Assembly: GCA_009783525.1 (NCBI GenBank)
Contig: WRDG01000135.1
Span: forward strand, 1-6,377
Reading direction: 5' to 3'
Origin: Defluviitaleaceae bacterium
Lineage (GTDB): Bacteria > Bacillota > Clostridia > Lachnospirales > WQUN01
Length of the DNA: 6,377 nt
The stretch's first letter is position 1. The number at the start of each line of letters is the position of its first letter. Positions 1 through 6,377 of this stretch are shown piece by piece. The translations under genes were made by a program, and so were the position numbers. The notes under the pieces are model-generated. The model saw only the letters and a list, made by a program, of their open reading frames with translations, did no database searches and was not told where the DNA came from.

Positions 1-318
1 CGCTCTAAAATATCCGTATTCGCCGTTTTTTCTTTGCGCGCGGTATTCGACGTCGTACGGCGCGTTTGCCGCCGCGTCGTTAATATGCTCCACGAACGAG
101 GCGATAATTTTTGAAACGTCCGCCGGGTGCAGGCGCGTTATCAAGCTGCCGAAAATATTCGGAAAATCGATCTCGTTTTTATATCCCAGCATTTTTCTAA
201 ATTCGTCGGACCAGGCAATTTCGTTGCTGGGGTTTACCGGGTCGTCCCTTTTTATATACATGTCCCAAAGCCCGATTTTAGTTGCCTTGACCATCAGGTT
301 AAGCTTAAGCAGTTGATA
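1..318 (-). repeat. Paralogous PAS module, copy in the flytrap sensor
   Basis: Codes for residues 594-699 of the flytrap sensor (linker YQL-KLNL plus PAS, cut by the window edge). It aligns without gaps to the PAS module at 5344-5661, with 51 of 106 residues identical by hand count. The first 20 residues are the most alike (17 of 20). The match may continue past the left edge. Confidence 0.8.
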
Positions 319-2097
319 TTCGTTGTGCCTTAGCGAATCCTGCAGCCGGTTTTGGTTTTCGGACAGCTCTTTTGTTCTTTTTTCGACCAGCGACTCGAGT
401 TTTTTTCCTTCTTTCCGCTTGCGGATGAGCTGCATGAACATAAACAAAAATCCGAGCAGGAGCGCGCCGCCCGCTATCACGAACAATATGCGGTCCTGCG
501 CGAGCTGCACACGGTAATCGTACGTGCGTCTCATCCAGCGGCCCGAAATGCCGTTTATATCCACAAGCCGCATGGCTTTTGTCATGATCGCGCTTAAATT
601 TTCTTCTTCGTAACCGAACCCGAATGTGGAGTCAAAATAATATTCGAAAACGAAATTGGCCTTATATCCAACGAGCTCGCGGTAGTTTGTCATAATGAGC
701 AACTGATGCTCGCTCGTCATCACCATGTCAACTTCGCCGCGCTCAAGCGCGTTAAGCGCTTCGGTCGTGTTTGGGTATTCGACAATGGCCCTGTGGTTTG
801 GAAACCACTGCTTGAACAGTATGCTGTGCCCGGTATTTTTGCTGAGGCCGGTTTTTACATACAGTATTTCGTTTGCTTCTATGTCGTGATGCTCCGTCTT
901 CGAAATAAGTATCAGGTGGCTTTGAAAAAAAGACACTCCCGCCCAGCGGTAATTGCCGATGCGGTCTTCGGACGGGATAAGCTCGGTTATCATTGCGACC
1001 TCGCCGTCGTCGAGCATTTGCAAAAGCTCGGGCCAATGGGTCAACTCGTCGTTTGCGCGCAAAAAAACGAGCCCCGTCAATTTTTCGAGCTCGTTAATTA
1101 CGTCATGCGCTATGCCTTCAAATTTTCGCGTCCTGTCGTTAAAAAAACTAACCGGATAATTCGCAATCTCGGCTCCGTAATTTATTACGGGGTTTTTTGC
1201 GATGTAGTCTCTTTCTTCGTCGGTCAGCAGCAAACGGAATTTTTGCCTCGTGTATTCGAAGTGACCCCGGTTGTAAATTTCCGTCAGATAATTGATCGCG
1301 CCGTTGTCCAGCGCTTTTTGGAAAATGTCGATGATTATTTTTAATTCTTGGTTTTGGGTGGTCAAAGAGACGGGGCTGTAAATTATCGGGAAAAACGTCC
1401 CGACCTCGACCTCGCCGAAAAAATCGAACGCGGCCTCCGCCGTGCTCTCCTCAAAAAAAGCGTCGATCGTTCCGTTTAGCAGCATCTCGTACGCTTCGCG
1501 GTGGTCGTCCGCGAAAAATTCTTCAAAACTTTTTTTCTCGTGCAGACGCACGTCCTCGATTGTGGTGGCGCCGACTAAAAAACCGTAGCGCAGGTCGCGC
1601 CTGTTCGCTATTTCCTGCAGCGACAAAGATTTGTCTGTCCGTATATAAATAATTCTTCGCTGAACTATGTCGTCGGTCATTAGGTATTTTTTCCGGCGCT
1701 CCTCGTTTGCCGTGAGCTCGCCCGTAAAATCGATCGAACCGTTTTCGAGCCCGTCGATCAGTTCGTCCCATTCGACGATGCGCGGAATAAAAGGTATTTC
1801 GAAAAGCTGCGACAGCCACTCGCAAAAAAGAGCGGTAAACCCGTTTACCGTCCCGTCCTGTTCGCAGAACGCTTCGGTACTGTAATTTACCGCATAGACA
1901 AACGATTCATTTTTATCGCGCAGTTCGCGCACCGCGGCGAGATCCGCTTCGGTAACGCCCGGTATTTCCGAAACGGACGAAAAAACCGGCGCGCCGCTTT
2001 CGGCATGGCCGATACCCTCGCAGCCCGCGTATCCCGGAACGAATAATACAACGGCGGCTATAAGCGAAACGATACGTTTCCGCAAGCTGTGTGGCAT
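1..2097 (-). CDS. BvgS-like membrane sensor with two periplasmic substrate-binding domains and a PAS domain (3' end missing)
   Basis: An open frame runs from the ATG at 2097 to the left edge: 699 codons, no stop, so the C-terminus lies outside the window. Residues about 9-25 form a hydrophobic signal or anchor, with YAGC at 23-26 as a weak lipobox-like site. Residues about 64-245 are a first SBP_bac_3 flytrap domain (G86-F87, W110, the GxIDF block at 120-124, R134). Residues about 293-530 are a second (YPVSF 314-318, FEGIA 326-330, W355, R379, GEVDM 454-458, TNY 470-472, GYKAN 477-481). A transmembrane helix follows at about 537-556 (nt 430-489), then a charged coiled coil at 560-597, then a PAS fold from about 598 to the edge. 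This order (flytrap, flytrap, membrane, PAS) matches BvgS-type sensors, which continue into HisKA, HATPase and often REC and Hpt. That continuation is inferred; a GGDEF output is also possible. The ligand is unknown. An in-frame TAA sits directly before the ATG, and the Shine-Dalgarno site lies in the end of the upstream gene. Confidence 0.93.
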   Translation of the reverse strand, partial: MPHSLRKRIVSLIAAVVLFVPGYAGCEGIGHAESGAPVFSSVSEIPGVTEADLAAVRELRDKNESFVYAVNYSTEAFCEQDGTVNGFTALFCEWLSQLFEIPFIPRIVEWDELIDGLENGSIDFTGELTANEERRKKYLMTDDIVQRRIIYIRTDKSLSLQEIANRRDLRYGFLVGATTIEDVRLHEKKSFEEFFADDHREAYEMLLNGTIDAFFEESTAEAAFDFFGEVEVGTFFPIIYSPVSLTTQNQELKIIIDIFQKALDNGAINYLTEIYNRGHFEYTRQKFRLLLTDEERDYIAKNPVINYGAEIANYPVSFFNDRTRKFEGIAHDVINELEKLTGLVFLRANDELTHWPELLQMLDDGEVAMITELIPSEDRIGNYRWAGVSFFQSHLILISKTEHHDIEANEILYVKTGLSKNTGHSILFKQWFPNHRAIVEYPNTTEALNALERGEVDMVMTSEHQLLIMTNYRELVGYKANFVFEYYFDSTFGFGYEEENLSAIMTKAMRLVDINGISGRWMRRTYDYRVQLAQDRILFVIAGGALLLGFLFMFMQLIRKRKEGKKLESLVEKRTKELSENQNRLQDSLRHNEYQLLKLNLMVKATKIGLWDMYIKRDDPVNPSNEIAWSDEFRKMLGYKNEIDFPNIFGSLITRLHPADVSKIIASFVEHINDAAANAPYDVEYRAQRKNGEYGYFRA

Positions 2098-2100
2098 TTA

Positions 2101-3012
2101 TTATACCTCGCTTACCACATATCTGTTCCTGCCCGATTCTTTTGCCTTGTACAGCGCTTGGTCGGCCTTTTCAATAAAATCCTTGGGCATCATGTCAGCT
2201 TCGGGTATCATCGAATTTATGCCGATGCTTACGGTAATTTTTGTTATAAGGTCGTCGCTTCCGGGAATCGTTGCCGCTTCGACGTTTTTGCGAACCCTTT
2301 CCGCCACCACGACTGCGCCCTCTGTGTCGGTACCCGGCAAAAGAATAACAAACTCTTCGCCGCCCCAGCGGGCGGCAAAATCGATAGGCCGCAGCAGAGT
2401 TTGCGACGCAACATCCGCAAATGTTTTTAAAGCCATGTCTCCCTGCTGGTGACCGTATGTATCGTTGTATGTTTTAAATTTATCGATGTCCATAAGCAAA
2501 ATGCTTATCGGATTGCGTTCCCTGACCGATCTGCCCCATTCCGCGCTTAACCTTTCTTCAAATCCGCGGCGGTTGGATATTTTCGTAAGCGGGTCTATAA
2601 GTCCGATGCGTTCTATCGTGCGCATTTGGTCTACGATTTTTATGTGGGTGTTGACTCTTGCTTTGACTATCGCTTTGTTGAACGGCTTTGCGATGTAATC
2701 GACCGCCCCCAAAAAAAATCCCTTTTCCTCGTCTTCGGCGCTGGTCATGCCCGTTATGAAGATAACCGGAATTTTATCGGTCGCATCGGACGATTTAAGG
2801 GTTTTTATAACTTCGAAACCGGTTATGTCCGGCATCAGCACATCAAGCAAGATCAAGTCGGGTTTATGTTCTTTAGCGAGCTCGAGCGCGCGCGTCCCGT
2901 TCCTCGAAATAAGTAGATTGTACATGGGAGACAATATGCTGCCCAAAATTTCGACGTTCATTTTTTCGTCGTCCGTAATTAAAATTGTAAATTCCTTTTT
3001 CACGTCGGCCAT
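2101..3012 (-). CDS. REC-GGDEF response regulator, diguanylate cyclase
   Basis: A complete 303-residue protein. Residues 8-125 are a CheY-like receiver with acidic pocket D14-D15, phosphoacceptor D57 (LLDVLMPD), T87 and K109-P110. A short helical linker (about 117-137) leads to a GGDEF domain at about 138-301. The GGEEF active-site loop is at 217-221, with the metal-binding and substrate motif MDIDKFKTYND at 174-184 and GH at 187-188. RPID at 208-211 sits exactly five residues before GGEEF, the position of the RxxD inhibitory I-site in PleD. All catalytic features are intact, so it should make c-di-GMP from two GTP in the cytoplasm, with activity raised by phosphorylation and dimerisation and limited by product. 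The length is normal for a PleD/WspR-like enzyme with a single receiver. The start is fixed by AGAGGAG eight bases upstream. It lies 66 bases after the hybrid kinase gene, whose Hpt domain is the likely phosphodonor (inferred), and three bases before the flytrap sensor gene. Confidence 0.97.
   Translation of the reverse strand: MADVKKEFTILITDDEKMNVEILGSILSPMYNLLISRNGTRALELAKEHKPDLILLDVLMPDITGFEVIKTLKSSDATDKIPVIFITGMTSAEDEEKGFFLGAVDYIAKPFNKAIVKARVNTHIKIVDQMRTIERIGLIDPLTKISNRRGFEERLSAEWGRSVRERNPISILLMDIDKFKTYNDTYGHQQGDMALKTFADVASQTLLRPIDFAARWGGEEFVILLPGTDTEGAVVVAERVRKNVEAATIPGSDDLITKITVSIGINSMIPEADMMPKDFIEKADQALYKAKESGRNRYVVSEV
2105..2109 (-). promoter_or_regulatory. Ribosome binding site of the flytrap sensor gene, inside the upstream gene
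   Basis: GAGGT on the minus strand lies in the last two sense codons (GAG GTA) of the REC-GGDEF gene; its GAGG core ends eight bases before the ATG at 2097. Two TAA codons in a row separate the two frames. Ribosomes finishing the first gene stop on top of the start site of the second, so translational coupling is likely. Confidence 0.7.
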
Positions 3013-3020
3013 AGATATAA

Positions 3021-3027
3021 CTCCTCT
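3021..3027 (-). promoter_or_regulatory. Ribosome binding site of the REC-GGDEF gene
   Basis: AGAGGAG on the minus strand ends eight bases before the ATG at 3012. It is a strong Shine-Dalgarno match at ideal spacing and fixes the start codon. Confidence 0.85.
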
Positions 3028-3044
3028 GTATGATTTTCAATAAC

Positions 3045-3064
3045 TTTGTATACATGGGTACAAA
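3045..3064. promoter_or_regulatory. Inverted repeat over the promoter, possible operator
   Basis: On the minus strand TTTGTA (3064-3059) and TACAAA (3050-3045) form perfect 6-base half-sites separated by 8 bases. The dyad covers the promoter spacer and the -10 box, where a bound regulator would block RNA polymerase. As an RNA hairpin it would be AT-rich and weak, with no T-run after it, so a terminator is unlikely. No known binding-site family is recognised, and a short AT-rich dyad can arise by chance. Confidence 0.3.
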
Positions 3065-3075
3065 ATTAGTGTCAA
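3047..3075 (-). promoter_or_regulatory. Sigma-70-type promoter candidate for the REC-GGDEF and flytrap sensor genes
   Basis: On the minus strand, TTGACA (3075-3070, a perfect -35 box) is followed by exactly 17 bases and then TATACA (3052-3047, four of six matches to the -10 consensus). The -35 box starts four bases after the kinase stop codon. Transcription would begin near 3041-3038, giving a leader of about 25-30 bases that includes the Shine-Dalgarno site. This would let the two downstream genes be expressed without the kinase gene. The call rests on motif match and spacing only; the weak -10 box is the main doubt. Confidence 0.6.
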
Positions 3076-3078
3076 GAA

Positions 3079-6000
3079 TTATTTATTTGCTGCGAATACT
3101 CTCACGGTTTCGATTATTTCTTCAAAATCGCTGTGAAGCATTTTTTCGGAAATATCGTTTAACAATTCTTTGATGTTCGACGGCCAGCTCATTTTTATAA
3201 GCCCGTTTAAAACGTCGTCCGCGGCGGTTTCGTCAAAATTTTCGCAAGATTTTGCAATGGCGTTAAGTTTTTCTGCAAGGACCGCTTTTGCTTCTTCCGA
3301 TAAACTCTCGCACTCCCCGCCGCTTTTTTGTTCCAAACCATCCACCAGCTCTTGGAGCGAATTTAAAAACGGAGGAGTTTCGTTTGCGATAAACCCGGTG
3401 CTGTTGTCCCGGCCCAGTTGTTCAAGCTTGAACGCAGCCGAAGAAAGGTCGAGCCTTCCTATGCTCGCAAGCGCGCTTTTTATGCCGTGCGTCTTAATTA
3501 TATACATCCGCATGTCCTCGTCCGAATACGGAGGACCTTTGGCGGTAAATTCGCGCAGGAAAACAATCGTCTTGTTGGCGTCCCGCAAAAAAACCTCCGC
3601 AAATTTTTTATCGGTCGCCGTCCGAGCCTGATCCGCTTTTTGTTTTTCGGTTTTACCGCTCGTTTTGGTTAGTGCCTCATGCTGATAAACGTCCCTTATG
3701 TGCTTGTTTAAAACGGCGTTCATTTGCCTGATGTCAATAGGCTTAGAAATAAAGTCGTCAAAGCCGTTGCCTAAAAATATTTCCGCCTGCCCCGCAACGG
3801 CGTTTGCCGTAAGCGCGACTATCGGTTTGTTGTAGCCCGTTTCTCTTATTTTTTTAGTTGTCTCAATGCCGTCCATCTTTGGCATCATATGATCAATAAA
3901 AATGATGTCGTACACTTTACCGCCCGCTATTTTAGCTATTGCGGCAAAACCGCTGTCCGCCGAGTCGATTGACAGCTCGTACGGCACAAGCAGACCTTTG
4001 GCGACAAAAATATTTGTTTCTACGTCGTCCACAATAAGCACGCTGCCGTACGGCATCGGGTCGCGGGTGATCTGCATGCGTTTCATTTGCGCCCTGCTGC
4101 TGGTTCGGAACTTGTGCAGGTTGTCCGCCATTTCCCTGCCCAGCTTGCCGGAATCCACTTTGCCCTGCGGTAAATTAACCGTAAATGTGGAACCCTTGCC
4201 CGGTTCGCTCGCTATTTCAATTTCGCCGTTCATCATTTGGATAAGGTTCCGCGTTATGCTCATGCCGAGCCCGGTTCCTTCCGTCGAACGGTTGGCTTCG
4301 TGATTGAAACGGGAGTATTCGTCAAACAGTTTGTCCACTTGCTCTTTTGTCATGCCCTGACCCGTATCGCTGACGCTGACCGACAAAATGACAATATCAT
4401 CGTCCGCGGCGTCTTTAACGGATATTTTCATGACGACCTTGCCGGCGGACGTATACTTGAACGCATTCGAAAGTATGTTGTTTAAAATTTGCTTGACCCT
4501 CAGCTCGTCGCCTATAAAATCCGCCGGAATATCTTCGTCTATCTCAAGCTCGAACTCGATCGGTTTGCTGCCTATCCGCATCATGTTAAGCTGCGCCGTG
4601 TCGCTCACGAGGCTCGCCGTTTCATACCGCGAGCTGACAAGCTCGAGCTTGCCCGCTTCAATTTTTGAAAGGTCCAATATGTCGTTGATAATACCGAGCA
4701 GCATGTCTCCCGATATATAGATTTTTTCCAACCCTTCTCTGAGATCCTGGTCGAGGTTTTCATTTTGCAGCTGGATTTCGGTTATCCCGAGTATCGCATT
4801 CATGGGCGTTCGTATTTCATGAGACATTATCGCCAAAAACGAAGACTTCGCTTTGTTCGCGCTTTGCGCGGCCTCTTCCATTGCTTTGCGTTCGGTGATA
4901 TCGCGCGCGGTTCCCATTATGCCGAGTATTCTGTCGTTTAAAAGAAGCGGCACCTTGTTTGTTTCAAACAGCCGCAGTTGTCCGTCATGGGACGGCACCA
5001 GCTCTTCGTAAGTGAACACCTTTTTTTCTGAAATAACAGCAATGTCCATTTCTCTCGACTCGCGGGCTGCTTTGGACGGTATACCGAGTCCGCTTTCGTC
5101 GTCTTTGCCTATGAGCTCGTCTTCGTTTATTCCGAAATATTTAAGAAGGCTTTTATTGCATCGTGTGTAATTGAAATTCAAGTCTTTGCAAAAGATCAAA
5201 TCGGGAACCGAATCGAACATCGTTTGCAGCAATGACTTTTCCGTTTCGAGGTCGAGCAGAAGTTTTTTTGTTTCGGTTATGTCCATCAGCGCGCCCACAA
5301 CACGGACCGCGCAGCCCTCTTTATCTCGTATCGTTTCGCCGGTGGCGTGAAAATAAGCGATGCCGCCGTCCTTTTTTATCATGCGGAACTCGGTGTCAAA
5401 CGGCGTCATGCCGGTCCTGTCGTTTATGTGGCCGGTAAACGCGGCGATTACGTTTTCGCTTTCGTCCGGATGCAGCAGGCTGCTCCAGCTTTTCAACACG
5501 TTCGGAAAATCTTTTTTGCCGGAAAAACCAAGCATCGTCCTAAACTCGTCCGAATAAACTACTTTATTTTCGTTCGTAAGCGTTGCGTCTTTATCGAGCT
5601 CCATGTCCCACAGCGCGATTTTGGTTGCCTTTACCACCAAGTTAAGTTTGGCGAGCTGATAACGGGTTTGCGCGGCCTGTGTGTTGCGGTTTATTGCATT
5701 TACTATCATCAAGCCCGTGGAATTTAACAAATTTATTTCATTTTCTGAAAAATAGCGTTTTTTTACACAGTCGCCCACGCAGAAAACACCCCAAAATTGC
5801 TCCCTGTAGTAAAGCGGAATCGTAATCGTGGACGTCAGGCCGAACGGCGTAAGCAGCTCCCTGTCTTCTTGCGGTAGCTCCGCGACCGGGCCGTTTACAT
5901 ATTCGCCCTTCATGAACTGGTGTATCCATCTGCCGCTGTAAGGCACCGGAGTCCCTATAGGAATGTTCGGCGCTTTTTTTCCGTCTTCCGAAAGCCATTT

Positions 6001-6377
6001 ATACAGCAGCACGAAATGCAGCTGCCCGTTTATCATTTCATTCGGCCAAACCTGAACGCAGTCCGCTTCGAGGCACTGCCCGATCAATTCCATCCCGCGT
6101 ATGAGCGTTTCGTCAAACGTGTCTTCGTTGCTTGCCGCAAGTAGAACCTCCGCCAAGCGGTTGGTCACGTTGAGCAGCCTGTCCTTTTTTTCTATTTCGA
6201 TCATCATATTTTTATGGTCGCGTATGTCCCTGCAGTATCCCGCAACGAGGCGGCCGTGCTTGTGTTCGACCGGAACGAGAGTCATTTCGACCGGAACGGG
6301 CTCGCCTTCCAACGTGCAGCGCATCCATTCGAAACGCTGATAACCGAATATATATGCGTTGTTTATATATTCTTTGA
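3079..6377 (-). CDS. Hybrid histidine kinase, PAS-GAF-PAS-PAS-HisKA-HATPase-REC-Hpt (5' end missing)
   Basis: The frame is open to the right edge. The Met at 6324 is probably internal, because the 17 codons before it continue the same PAS domain (the FEWM stretch spans it). Counting from that Met: PAS end to about 38; GAF about 50-213; PAS about 222-355; PAS about 364-480; HisKA 490-556 with phospho-His H502 in SHEIRTP; HATPase about 600-720 with N box (N616, N620), G1 DTGQG (653-657) and G2 GTGLG (683-687); receiver 760-877 with D766-D767, phosphoacceptor D811, T839 and K861; Hpt about 905-1000 with H946 in the THGIKS motif. A helical tail (about 1005-1078, WPSNIKELL) follows, as seen after Hpt in related kinases. 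No membrane segment appears in the visible part, so it looks cytoplasmic, though the N-terminus is unseen. Every phosphotransfer residue is present, giving an internal His-Asp-His relay. The probable final target is the receiver of the next gene. The ligands of the GAF and PAS domains cannot be told from sequence. Confidence 0.95.
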   Translation of the reverse strand, partial: KEYINNAYIFGYQRFEWMRCTLEGEPVPVEMTLVPVEHKHGRLVAGYCRDIRDHKNMMIEIEKKDRLLNVTNRLAEVLLAASNEDTFDETLIRGMELIGQCLEADCVQVWPNEMINGQLHFVLLYKWLSEDGKKAPNIPIGTPVPYSGRWIHQFMKGEYVNGPVAELPQEDRELLTPFGLTSTITIPLYYREQFWGVFCVGDCVKKRYFSENEINLLNSTGLMIVNAINRNTQAAQTRYQLAKLNLVVKATKIALWDMELDKDATLTNENKVVYSDEFRTMLGFSGKKDFPNVLKSWSSLLHPDESENVIAAFTGHINDRTGMTPFDTEFRMIKKDGGIAYFHATGETIRDKEGCAVRVVGALMDITETKKLLLDLETEKSLLQTMFDSVPDLIFCKDLNFNYTRCNKSLLKYFGINEDELIGKDDESGLGIPSKAARESREMDIAVISEKKVFTYEELVPSHDGQLRLFETNKVPLLLNDRILGIMGTARDITERKAMEEAAQSANKAKSSFLAIMSHEIRTPMNAILGITEIQLQNENLDQDLREGLEKIYISGDMLLGIINDILDLSKIEAGKLELVSSRYETASLVSDTAQLNMMRIGSKPIEFELEIDEDIPADFIGDELRVKQILNNILSNAFKYTSAGKVVMKISVKDAADDDIVILSVSVSDTGQGMTKEQVDKLFDEYSRFNHEANRSTEGTGLGMSITRNLIQMMNGEIEIASEPGKGSTFTVNLPQGKVDSGKLGREMADNLHKFRTSSRAQMKRMQITRDPMPYGSVLIVDDVETNIFVAKGLLVPYELSIDSADSGFAAIAKIAGGKVYDIIFIDHMMPKMDGIETTKKIRETGYNKPIVALTANAVAGQAEIFLGNGFDDFISKPIDIRQMNAVLNKHIRDVYQHEALTKTSGKTEKQKADQARTATDKKFAEVFLRDANKTIVFLREFTAKGPPYSDEDMRMYIIKTHGIKSALASIGRLDLSSAAFKLEQLGRDNSTGFIANETPPFLNSLQELVDGLEQKSGGECESLSEEAKAVLAEKLNAIAKSCENFDETAADDVLNGLIKMSWPSNIKELLNDISEKMLHSDFEEIIETVRVFAANK
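5344..5661 (-). repeat. Paralogous PAS module, copy in the hybrid kinase
   Basis: Codes for residues 222-327 of the hybrid kinase (numbered from the Met at 6324), directly after the GAF domain. It is the partner of the module at 1-318 in the flytrap sensor. Shared marks include LWDM, SDEF, MLG, DFPN, LHP and HIND at the same spacing. The fold is of the PAS_3 type, usually a ligand or protein-interaction sensor. Confidence 0.8.

Noticed and set aside
706..1344. 212-residue plus-strand open frame
   Set aside because: It lies wholly antisense to the second flytrap domain, whose minus-strand frame gives clear family motifs. It shows no recognisable domain.
752..1825. Minus-strand frames at 752-1036 and 1523-1825
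   Set aside because: Both are out of frame with the flytrap sensor gene that covers them and give arginine-rich low-complexity protein, typical of shadow frames.
2873..3055. 60-residue minus-strand frame overlapping the start of the REC-GGDEF gene
   Set aside because: It overlaps the receiver domain in another frame, turns into Arg/Ala repeats, and lies across the candidate promoter.
3045..3064. Intrinsic terminator after the kinase gene
   Set aside because: The only dyad here has a 6-base AT-rich stem, an 8-base loop and no T-run after it on the minus strand, and it coincides with a better promoter call.
6322..6324. ATG at 6324 as the true start of the hybrid kinase
   Set aside because: The frame stays open to the right edge, and the residues just before this Met continue the same PAS domain, so the start lies outside the window.
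1..6377. CRISPR array, tRNA, rRNA, transposon ends or attachment sites
   Set aside because: No regular direct repeats, cloverleaf-like segments, rRNA motifs or terminal inverted repeats were seen by eye; coding sequence fills nearly all of the window.

Overview
All coding content lies on the minus strand and forms one tightly packed signalling cluster of three genes, read from right to left. Both outer genes run off the window: the first lacks its 5' end (right edge) and the third lacks its 3' end (left edge). No plus-strand gene is supported, and no stretch over 300 bases lacks a gene.

Region 6377-3079 encodes a large cytoplasmic-looking hybrid histidine kinase: end of a PAS domain, GAF, PAS, PAS, HisKA, HATPase, receiver, Hpt and a helical C-terminal tail. 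The 66-base gap that follows (3078-3013) holds a strong sigma-70-type promoter candidate overlapped by an inverted repeat, and a good Shine-Dalgarno site. Region 3012-2101 encodes a REC-GGDEF diguanylate cyclase with an intact phosphorylation site, active site and I-site. Only three bases later, region 2097-1 encodes a BvgS-like membrane sensor: signal/anchor segment, two tandem periplasmic substrate-binding (Venus flytrap) domains, a transmembrane helix, a coiled coil, and the first part of a PAS domain. It has no stop codon in the window, so its output domains are not seen.

How they may work together (inference): the BvgS-like protein would sense a periplasmic ligand and the GAF/PAS kinase an intracellular cue. 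The phosphorelay (His, Asp, His) ends in an Hpt domain whose natural target is the receiver of the neighbouring diguanylate cyclase, so the output would be c-di-GMP. The two sensors share a closely related PAS module (51 of 106 residues identical by hand count, no gaps), so one was probably built from the other or both from a common cassette.

Organism: a bacterium of intermediate GC content with many multidomain sensors. The double flytrap sensor, PAS/GAF hybrid kinase and REC-GGDEF style recall host-associated spirochaetes (Treponema-like) or anaerobic Clostridia. That is an impression from family resemblance only; no rRNA or other marker gene is present to settle it.
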